Source: Branchiostoma lanceolatum | Lineage: Eukaryota; Chordata; Leptocardii; Amphioxiformes; Branchiostomatidae | Direction: 5' to 3' | Assembly: GCF_035083965.1 (NCBI RefSeq) | Contig: NC_089740.1 | Location: 8,980,596 to 9,044,595 of the forward strand | Length of the DNA: 64,000 bases | Shown: positions 50,205 to 60,294 of the stretch, in pieces | Layout of the letters: every line of letters starts with the position of its first letter | How positions within the stretch are numbered: the first letter of the stretch is position 1 | The notes under the pieces: model-generated | Databases searched by the model: none | What the model was told of the DNA's origin: nothing | Seen by the model: only the letters and a program-made list of their open reading frames with translations | Position numbers and translations under genes: made by a program

Positions 50205-53200
50205 ATGGTGTCCAGAGTTTCTCCTATCCCATGGATCACTGCGGTGCTAGGGCTGGTGCACATGAGCGGCAGCGTTCTGGCACAAGACGAGAAGGAATGG
50301 ATCATCAACGGTCTCCGTGGTATGTACCGATTAACACAAATAGATTTGCGGCTGAAGAAAAATGTCGATGTCGACTTTCTCATCACCAATTCGCCTCCCT
50401 GGATTCAGTTATCTCTCTCTCTCTGTATGTCTATTACTGTCTCTCTCATTCTGTACCTCCCTGTCCTGTTTGTCCTCTGTCTCGTTCTGTATCTGTCCGT
50501 CTCTCTTTGTTTCTGTCTAGCCTCCATAGCAGGCTCTGAACCGGCCTTTTTGGGGGCTAAATAATACACCTTTTGCAGCCAGCCCGTAACCATCAGCCAT
50601 CCCCGTAACCATTCTACCGGCAAAATGGTTACGGGGATGGCTGATGGTTACGGGCTGGCTGCAAAAGGTGTATTATTTAGCCCCCAAAAAGGCCGGTTCA
50701 GAGCCTGCTATGGAGGCTAGTTTCTGTCATGTTTCCTTCTTTCTCCGTCTCCTTCTCTCTCTCTCTCTGCCTCTAGATATGTTTCTTACTGTCTTCGTCT
50801 CTTCCTTTCCGCCGTCTCTTTCTTCCTATCTCTCTCTCTGATCCTGGTTTCCTCGGTCTCCGTCTGTGTGGATTCCTGTGAGTAACTTTTTATGTCCATC
50901 ATGATTTCAGATCTACCAGTACAGCCAGTCGCCTTCTGGCCGCTCAACAAGGACTACGAAGGACGTGACGTCAGCGGAAACGGACATGACGCACTCGTCA
51001 TGGAGAATGTCGCCCTGGACCAAGGTCCGTTGGGTCAAGATGGCGGCTCCTACTTCTTTCAAGGCAGCCTGAGTTCCTACATAGAGTTCCCGAACAACGG
51101 GAAACTGGACACGAAATATTCCATCACCATCGTCGCGGCGGTGTACCCCCTGGCAGCGGCAGCTGGGCCGATCCTGTCTTACGTCTCGCCAGGTCTTCAT
51201 CATTATCATTATCATCATTATCATCTTGATTATCCCAAGTATTCTACAGTCAATTTGTTTATCATAATTTTACTCATTGACTTAAATCATTTATCTGTTG
51301 CCACTGCATTTTGAAGTTAATCGAAGATATTACGTTCTACTCTACAGTTTCTTAGCCCAGCCTTCAGCACCAGTGTAAACGCCATATATATCAGTCAGTT
51401 GCAGGCTGAACTCTAACAGAAGCCGAATTATTGTATTTATTTGTATCGTATAGTCATCTACTATATACTCAGTTAATTCTAAGTTGAATCGGGAATTAAC
51501 AGCACGTCTATAGATATCTTTATTCCTCCAGCACGTTAATCCTAATCTACTAGATTTAATTTTTATGTCTATCAGAACGGAAACCAACGCGGGCCAATGC
51601 AACAATGTAGCGAGAGAAGCCAAGACTAGTGCTACATGTTTGATCGTTATTTTGAATGTGCACGTGTGCATGAATGATTAGAAAATACAAATACTAAATC
51701 TTTTCGATCACGCCAGGTCGTCTGGGTGTGATGTTGTGGCCCTACACGGACGGGACCGGCACGAACCTGATGTTCCTGCCGCAGAAGGACACGGACTACT
51801 CCTCCCCAAACCACTCCCAACAAGCGCTGGAGCTCAACGCATGGAATATGGTGGCTGCGTCCTACGAATATGGATCAGGTACTTTTTGCTAAGTTGATAT
51901 CACTATAAGAACTGAACTTTACACAATCACCCTCAAACACAAACCCAAATTTTCGGCTGAACTCCGTCTGCCTTGTTTACGGAATGAACCCGTCTACATC
52001 TGATATGTGACGTCAGAGACACGTGACTGCAACAACGCGTCGTAACTTTTGGATAGCCTATGTCGGCCCCCGTCTTTGTTTGTTATGTCGTTAGAACACT
52101 GATAAACATTAATGCTAAGTTGATTTCATGTAAAATGGTTTAACTTAATAGATGGGCCAATCGACCAATCCACTATCGAAGCAAAAAAAAAAAAATTGCC
52201 AACTAATGGCCAGACAGATTAACCAACCAACCAACCAACCAACCAACCAACCAACCAACCAACCAACCAACCAACCAACCAACCAACCAACCAATCAAGC
52301 AAGCAAGCAAGCAAGCAAGCAATCGCTTTAAAATCATTGTCATATTGCAAAAGGAGAAAAGAGATAAAACTTCTCATTTAAAGATCCTTGAGAGTTCTTT
52401 GGAAGACATTAGACGTCATCGAGTCATGAAATACAGTTAAGATATACGTCAAGATTTAGGACACTTAGTGGTCTAGCCTCTGTAAAATCCTAAATTTGAT
52501 GCCAAGCTTTCATGTCCAATTGTCTAATCGTGTTAGCTAAACCGATAAAGAGCAAATCAAATGCTGAAAATCCCCTAGAGTACCCGTGAACTTTTAAAAA
52601 CCCAGACACAGGGTCTAGACACTAGTTTCTGCCAGCGATGGCTTTGCCAAAGACAAATGTCATGGCCGCGGTTTTGGACAAGTTCTCTAAATCTAGGCGT
52701 CATTCCAGCTTTCAGATCGCTTCATACCATGGTTGAATTGTCAAAGCAATGTTGAAAGCAATACATTTCTTATTGCTCAATCGACCATTAGTTTTTATTT
52801 TCTTTATTTTATTAGAATTGCAACAGTGCAATACGCGTGGGACACAGGCAGCTACTTTTTTTACTCTTGGGTGGAGTGAGGAAAGTCGTGTAAAGTGCAT
52901 TTTTGCCAAGGGCACAAGGTCGGTGGCGTCAGGGTATTCGAACCCAGAACCGCTGGGTTCTGGGCCGAAAATCCTGCCGTGACGCCACACGACCATAATT
53001 TTGCTGACTGACTTTTTAATATTGCTAACAGGCGCGGTGACCATGTGGGTGAACGGCAAGCAGGTGTACTCCGGTACCTACACCTACCCGGGCAACCTGG
53101 CCACCTATGCGCGCCGTCTGCGTGTGGGGCATAACGGGAACGCGGCCACCACGTTCCAGGGTAGAATAGCGTGCCTGCAGGTGTACGACCAGGCCTTATG

Positions 53201-54537
53201 GAGCCAGGCCATCCAGTCAGCCATGGATGCGTGCCCTTACAATGGTAAGTGAAATGAAAAAATAATCGACAAGTTGATAAAAAAAATCGACCAGTAGTTT
53301 TGTTTATTTGTTTGTTTGTTTCATTAAGATCACACTTGTGCGTATATACAAGTAACATGTTTTTGGTTTAGGTTAAGTTAGCAGCCGAATAAGTAATTTC
53401 TTAGGTTCGATTTCAAGGCTGCACAACGGTGGGTCAAAGTAGAAAGCAACTTTTCCCCGCAAACCTTACTTAAACCAACAAAAATGTTAATGCGCAACTC
53501 ACGCGCAATTGAATATACGCACAAGTGTGACAGGGCCCTAACAAATTTCGCACTATTCTTCCTGGAGTCCGCTTACGCAATCAAATTGAATGTAAAGACC
53601 AAAAACATATGCAATTGGTAGACAGTTGCAGAATTAGAGATATATAATAAATCTACACTCGGAATTGATCAAATGTACCATGGAAAAAGGTTAGAGAGTA
53701 AAGCCTTTCTGACACGTGAATTTCTGAATTCACGTGTCAGAAAAGTTTCACTCTCTAAAACAAGAATTCCATGAGGAGGGTCAAATGTCCCGGGAAGCCT
53801 GTACCGTGTAAAAGAGAATTATTTCCATTTCCTATCCACAGATCCACCCGTAGCGATGGTTAGAAGGATCGGGAACAAGTGTTACGGTCTCTCCGCCCCG
53901 GCGGCCATCAAAAACCACACCGAGGCCTCCGCAACGTGCAAGGAGATGGGTGGCAGTCTTGTCAAGGTACTAGGTATTCCTAGGCCTGTCTCTCATAACC
54001 ATCAGATTTTTTCTTGTTGATTTATTCATTCTTTTCCTTAGCTTTACACATTGAGGTAAAGCACCAATACAACAAAGACTTCGAAAAATACGCTAACAAA
54101 AAACTGACTTTAACCCTAAACCTAAAACAAATATATTCACAGCCTTACGCAATGCTATTATCCGGAATCAAAAAAGGTAACTACGTTTCATAACCTGAAT
54201 ATCTACTTATTAGGTTTCAGACAAAAAGGAACACGAGATAATCAAGACCTTCATCAATGAGAGAAATGACGTCACCCACTGGATTGGTGTCGCCGTCTCT
54301 ACCGGACCCTGGTCTCCGGCATATGAAGACGGGACAAAGGTGAACGGTACGTAACGAGTTAACGAATATAAGTTATATAATAAGTAAAAATCGTAAGTTT
54401 CACTGCAGTACATAGGAAAGCCACTAAGAAGTGCACGACGAGCATCTTCAAAGTTACAAGACCTACACAGATTTACCAAATATCATCACAATCGTACAAC
54501 GGTAACTCCACCAGTCTTTTGTCTGCAAAAACAGTCT

Positions 54538-54586
<49 letters not shown>

Positions 54587-57500
54587 GCACACACACACAC
54601 ACACACACGCACAGACACACACACACAGACACAGACACACACAACGCAACTTAAAGACACAGACGCACACACGTACACACAGACACGGGTGCGCGCGCGC
54701 GCACTCATAAGTACATACATACACACACACACATACACACACGCGCGCGCCCGCGCGCGTGCGCACACAGACGCGCACCCTAAGCCATAAGAATGAACAA
54801 ACCCACTGTTACACAGGGAACCGAAAAAAGATGTTTACTCTCGTCTCTAATGTGCGTTTCTCCCAGGAAAATGGCAGCCGTGGGCCGGGAATAAGGATGA
54901 AGCTCTGTGCGTGTCCATGGATAAGGACATGGGCTGTGACTGGTCGCCGTACCCCTGTCACTGTAAACAGGCCTTCGTCTGTGCATCAGGTAACCATGGT
55001 GACGAGACTTTCCATTCAACTCATCTGAACCACCTGTATCAATACGTATACATTTTTGTCTTTCTTAAAGGTTCTTTTATTAGAATGTCTAACGTTATAT
55101 CACATATTTTGAGCCCGATCACCATCATGTCATATTGACCAGATAGTCTTAAGCACACGTACGGTCCCTATGTAGATATGGACAAAGTAAATAAATAAAT
55201 GACGATTCAGAAAAGTAATATAGTAAAATCAATCTTCATTTCCAAATCAACACCACATTTACATTACATGCACATTACCATGAAGATTATTACGAAGCGG
55301 CGTCCCCTGACGACAAGTGCAGTGGCTGTGTGAACGGCGCCACCTGTAAGGGCTGCTTCAACTCCCTCATCACCACATGCGACTGTCTGCCGGGGTTCAC
55401 GGGGGAGCGATGCGAGATCAGTGAGTATCATCATTATAATGATTCCTTAATAGTTTTTACCTGCGTAGAAATGGTGGTATTGTTTTTGGTCTGTTTATTC
55501 GTGTTTGTTAGTGTCCGTAGTTATTGGAATATTGTAGAGTGTCAGCGGGAAAATTCATAGACAGAATCAGCGATAAATTCACAAAAATGAACAAAGCAGG
55601 AAATCCACAAAAACTCTGAATAATAACAATGTAATTATATGATTCTCGATTTCTCGATACTCGATAACTGAGTAGTTGGAAAGAAGCTAGTCTTATTTAT
55701 TCGCGCCCAAGGCCCTTAGAATAATTGGAGCTCTTGTATGGAAAGAAACAGTTACGGGTAGAAGGCAGACAAACTGGAAAAAGAGAAGCCATCTTAAAGT
55801 CAAATATGTTCTTAGATACATGTGCTATGGTAAACATAGCGATACCATAAGAGACATTGATACTTTCTAGACATTTCTGTACCATTAGAACGGAATGGTT
55901 TTCTAATAACATCTAATAATGAAACTTGGTGATGGTGTGTCATCGCATTGTTACAGATATCAACGAATGTGCCTCGAACCCGTGCCAGCATGACGGGCTG
56001 TGTGTGGACGGGGCGAACTCGTACGGCTGCCAGTGCGCTCGAGGATACAGCGGGTTAAACTGCGAAATCGGTAGGGAACTATCATGACGATTATCGGTTT
56101 GTAGAATTGCTATTGAATTGAAGATTCTAACAGTAAAAGAAAAACTCACTCACTCACTCACTCACTCACTCACTCACTCACTCACTCACTCACTCACTCA
56201 CTCACTCACTCACTCACTCACTCACTCACTCACTCATGACCCATGACTTCAGTGGTCGTAGGGGCGTCATGACAGCCAGCCACAATGATCTGTGCCCATC
56301 CTGTTCTGTCCTCGGTATCTCTGATGAGTTGTGCTGTGCTCATGCCAGTCCACGTAGTTCAACTGTTGGACAACAAAAGAACAACAAAACAAGGAAAATC
56401 CATCGCGATTGGAAAATCATTTGGTCATTGGCTATCCTTCTTCTAGTGTTGGTCCTCGGACAGCACACTAATGTATTATACACAAGATAGCAATTGCTCA
56501 AGCAACCGAATGGATGTGTGAATCTAATGAATCTATTCATTTGCTTGAGTGACTGTTGTCTTCAGTAGCTTATTACCTGGATGTCTAACCGCCATGGACG
56601 AGACATGTATTATGCACTCAATGTTTGACGAACGGCTTTACATGTGCGATTCTCACTACGAAGATATTCTACTGATATTACTAAGGAAGTGGCTTTAGCC
56701 TCCATAGCAGGCACCTTGGGGGTGTGGGGCTTTTGCTGATGACTTCTTTTTGTACTGGGTCGTTTGTGCAGCCAGCCCGTTACCATTAGGCCCGGTAGAA
56801 GGTTACGGACTGGCCGCACAAACGACCTAGCACAAAAAGACGTCCTCAAAAAGACGTGTATTATAAGCTCCATGAAAGGCCAAGAGAGTCTGCTATCATA
56901 TCTTTGAATCAGTATTTTTCCCACAACAGAAATAGTCGAGTGCGAGTCGTCGCCGTGTCAAAATGGCGGCTCGTGTATTGACCGCATCGGCTGGTACAGC
57001 TGTCGGTGCGCACCAGGTTTCCTCGGCAGCAACTGTGAGATAAGTACGTTACAGTGTTTTCCTTTTTCTTCTGGTTCATATCTAAATATCCTGTATCTTT
57101 ACAATACCCTATTGTAACACTATATGTATGAATATCCATGAAAATGCAGGCAGTTTTATCATTTTAACTTGGATGGATGCACTTTATTACATAACATATA
57201 TTAATTTGCTTTGTTGCCTAGCCTGTGTCTGTGTTTTGTGTACAAAGTTACAAACCAGGACAATTATAAGCTACAAATGAGCAGTACTAGTAGCTTGTAG
57301 TATCATATGTCTTCGATGTTGCCAGTTTTGGTTGATAAGAGTGCTCTTTGTTAGTACGATACATTGTGAAAAAGTTTTAATTGATATCACCAGGAAAGTT
57401 AATCTGAGTTCGTAGATTTAATTATAGAAAAGTTAAACCGTTCTCCAACACACCGTCATTTTTTGCTGAATCACTGAGTCTTTCTCAGTCACGCAATCGC

Positions 57501-58752
57501 TTTAGACACGTGACTTCTCTCAATGGGGACGGGGGTTGATATCGACTTCCAACAACCTTTGACCCATTGCTGACGTCACACTTGCGACAACTCACGTGTC
57601 CAGAGCGATTGGGTCCGAGAGCTGAAAAAGCAATTCAGATGAAAATTGCGGTGAATCCAACAGTTCAATCTTGTTTAAACTTTGACCCAATACTGTCAAC
57701 AACACTGTTTTTATTGACTTCCTAAAGACATTGACGAGTGTGAATCCAGACCGTGTATGAACGGAGGGGAGTGTATAGACGCTGTCAACTCCTTCACGTG
57801 TAACTGTACCCTGGCCTTCAGTGGGGTCCAGTGCGAAAGTGGTACGTATTCAAGTCCATTTGTTAGTTACATGTAGTAGACGTTCCAAACGACATTTAGT
57901 TCATACAGCTTATGTCCTACATAGCGTGTCTTTTGCACAAAACCCCTGATATCCTTAGTTTGTAGACATTACCATTAATATCCTTAGTCTGTAGACCATT
58001 CGAGAGTTTGCTTTCAAGCAACAAAGGGAGAAACTGCCGGATTCTTGCCTTGTGACATTAGGACGTTATTTCTGTGTTCTCGCTAACATAACTTGTTTTA
58101 TATACATCAGCTGTTGATCTGTGCACGAAGTTTGAAATCGTCTGCCCCAAACCGTTCTACTGTGTGAACCAGTCCGGCGCCTTCGTCTGCAAGTTTCCTG
58201 GCAACGGAAACTACCCCGGTAAGTTATCTAGACTACAAACATAACAAACCACTAGTTAACCAAAAGACCTCATGATTCTGTCACTCAACTTCCTCTGAGG
58301 GCCTGTTATGCATGACGTCACTGATAGCCTCCCTCTATGTGTGACTTGTACCATAGAGTTGCTTTAATATGTTAACTTCATGGATTTATTAGGATTACGT
58401 GTTGATGGACTTTTTAGGAATTCAATCATTTGATCTACATCTTTGTTATATTTTTTCCGACCCTTAGCTCTTCCCTTAAGAAAAGTGGCAAAAGGCATAT
58501 TTGAGTTTTTTATGAATGAACGAATTCTATAACAATCAAACTGACGCTGTGATTGCTGGTTTCCATAGTGATAAAGAATGCCGAGCTCCTATTGGTTCCT
58601 TTCAATTTTTAAATCTCCTGGCTGTTTTTATGTTAATAGGTCGCAGGAAGAGAAATGTACTGCCCCTTGCTGAGTGCAGCAGCGCCTCCTGTCCAAAAGG
58701 TTGGAACTGCACGGTTGCGGACGATGGCTATACCTGCACCCCACCGAAGTAA
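50205..58752 (+). CDS. Secreted LamG - C-type lectin - EGF multidomain protein (13 exons, 616 aa)
   Basis: Exons: 50205-50319, 50911-51192, 51717-51878, 53032-53244, 53842-53966, 54214-54346, 54867-54989, 55286-55420, 55957-56070, 56930-57043, 57728-57841, 58111-58218, 58640-58752. All introns are phase 1 except the one inside the lectin domain (phase 0). Residues 1-26 are a signal peptide ending SGSVLA. Residues 39-257 are a LamG/pentraxin-like domain ([45 protein letters not shown]). Residues 258-384 are a C-type lectin fold (CYGL, HWIGV, CVSM, CKQAFVC). Residues 385-543 are four EGF modules, two of them calcium-type ([20 protein letters not shown]). Residues 544-579 are an atypical cysteine module and the last exon a final partial EGF preceded by RRKR. 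No membrane span is visible. An extracellular binding or immune role is inference from the domains. Confidence 0.95.
50407..50516. repeat. CT-rich simple repeat
   Basis: Runs of CTCT and 'tctgt' in intron 1 immediately before the perfect hairpin element; it continues after the element at 50740-50840. Confidence 0.7.
50518..50720. mobile_element. Perfect 97-bp-arm hairpin MITE with target-site duplication
   Basis: Arms 50517-50613 and 50624-50720 are exact inverse copies, separated by a 10-base loop (ctaccggcaa). TTTCTGTC stands directly outside both ends (50510-50517 and 50721-50728), an 8-bp direct repeat as left by hAT-type transposases. The tip is tagcctccatagcaggc. No coding capacity. 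It lies in intron 1 of the LamG-lectin-EGF gene. Confidence 0.9.
52217..52322. repeat. Microsatellite (AACC)n then (AAGC)n
   Basis: About 20 AACC units followed by about six AAGC units, in an intron of the LamG-lectin-EGF gene. Confidence 0.95.
52860..52995 (-). repeat. tRNA-derived SINE, family B, copy 3
   Basis: 'gagtgaggaaagtcgtgtaa', 'gccaagggcacaaggtc', reverse B box 'attcgaacccagaacc' and 'gccgtgacgccacacgacc'. It ends 36 bases before the third LamG exon. Confidence 0.8.
53688..53760. repeat. Palindromic element
   Basis: 'ctgacacgtgaattt' then ctg then 'aattcacgtgtcag', with outer 'ttagagagt'/'actctctaa' arms. A short foldback in the intron before the first lectin exon. Confidence 0.8.
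54537..54780. repeat. Microsatellite (CA)n with CG runs
   Basis: About 240 bp of alternating purine-pyrimidine sequence (CACACA, GCGCGCGC, ACATACAT) between the second and third lectin exons. Confidence 0.95.
56144..56235. repeat. Microsatellite (CTCA)n
   Basis: About 23 uninterrupted units, in the intron after the second EGF exon. Confidence 0.95.
56692..56870. mobile_element. Degenerate relative of the perfect hairpin MITE
   Basis: Same left tip (tagcctccatagcaggc) and the same 'gcagccagcccgt.accat' block. Its inner arms are inverse ('gggtcgtttgtgcagccag' against 'ctggccgcacaaacgacc'), but the right outer tip is lost. It lies in the intron before the third EGF exon. Confidence 0.75.
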
Positions 58753-59189
58753 CATGCGCCTAGCGAACTTTGAAGAAATGACATCGAAAGCAAATCGTTC
58801 AACAATAGTCTTGATCAAGCTTTCATTATCATCTTTAAAAGATCTAGATCAGACATCGGCTTGTTTTATTATCAGATGGCCAGAAAATAGTACCAAAGTA
58901 CAAGCATAGCAAGTCTTTCCTGCGTAAGAAGTATTTCTTAGTGAACAGTGCTGAAAATTATTTGAAAGATCACGGAGACTGAAAACCTCGATGGTTGTGT
59001 ACATGAAAATACCTCGGCGTCGTGTTATCTGTGTAACGTTAACTTGGAAATGTGTGACTAATAATTGTTGTCAATTGATGGAATGTAGAATACGATTTCA
59101 TGTAAGTATACGTATGTAAAATGTACAGTATTGGATAGATTTTTCGAAAATTGTACTTGATGGTTTTAGAGAGAGATTATGTATTCAAT

Positions 59190-59370
59190 GGCTAAGTGAT
59201 TAGGCTATCGAGAGGTCGATCACGGGTTCGATTCCTGGCTAGACGCTGCGTCTTTGGAAAGGCTCTTTATATGACTTTCCTCACTCCACCAAGGTATAAA
59301 TGGGTACCTGACTTCGGTTGGGGAGGTGAATTGCGGTGGAAGGAGAGTTATGGGCTCCGTCTCCAATACC
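59190..59370 (+). repeat. tRNA-derived SINE, family B, copy 4 (plus orientation)
   Basis: A tRNA-like head ('atggctaagtgattaggcta', then B box 'gggttcgattcctgg') is followed by 'atgactttcctcactccacc' and 'aaggtataaatgggtacctg', the inverse of blocks in the copies at 23340 and 52860. It is not a functional tRNA: no acceptor-stem pairing is evident. Confidence 0.8.
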
Positions 59371-59611
59371 GATACTATGTGATTGTTTTGTTTTGTTGTA
59401 ATAATTAATGAACATGTGATTTTGAAATACCACAAATGTTACCCCGACGAATGTCTAGTAATGAATGTCGCAGTGTGAAGGAAAATAAGCGTGTAAATTG
59501 CACTGTATTTAACATTTTACTCATGATAACATTATAATAATTTCAAAGGTCAATTGTAACATGCATTTTAATGGTATACATTTAGTGCGTTTGCTGTAGT
59601 ACAGTAAACAC

Positions 59612-59617
59612 AATAAA
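59612..59617 (+). promoter_or_regulatory. Candidate polyadenylation signal of the LamG-lectin-EGF gene
   Basis: AATAAA 860 bases after the stop codon; the 3' UTR would include a SINE (59190-59360). Confidence 0.5.
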
Positions 59618-60294
59618 GTCGTTTGCCATTCATTTTGCTATTAGTATACATTATGTCTTAATAGTCACATGCACATGTATGCATTCTGATATTTAATCAA
59701 TCAGTTTCCGGACACGACTTTAAAGACAGATCTAGAAAACAGAAACGCTTGGCATAACGGGAAAGATTGGAGAAAATAAAAAAAAGTTCGCCATGAGTCA
59801 CTAAGTTGACGTAATGCAACATCACTTGGTACAACGGTTCTTTTACGTTTGCGAGTTATGTTGAAAAATTGTCACTAAAAAAAATAATCTTCAATCATTC
59901 CAGATAACTCGGTAAGATGACAACTACCTGGTCTACCTAGTAAGATGACAACTACCTAGTTCTAGTCATTATATCATAGCGGAGATATTTCTTAACAAAA
60001 ATTGGAATCTGTTGTTGCCATCTTGTAACAATGAAGGGCGTCTTAAGCAAATCATACAGCATTTGTAAACAAGAAACCAATAAAAGTGTAGACACCCTAC
60101 GTTACTGGAAATAGTAATAATTGGAGTTAGTCAAGCATAGGAACATGGTTCTCGTAACTCTGACTGGCTAACTCCTTTGGCGCATTGCCCAATTTATATC
60201 ATTTCTTGCAACCTATGGAATCTGGTAGAGACTACAACTTTACTCAGGATTTTTGTCACGTATATCAGATTACGTTTAAGTTACAGTTTTCTGA

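Noticed and set aside
59196-59260. tRNA gene candidate
   Set aside because: A B box is present, but stems do not pair well and the downstream body matches other SINE copies, so it is a SINE head.
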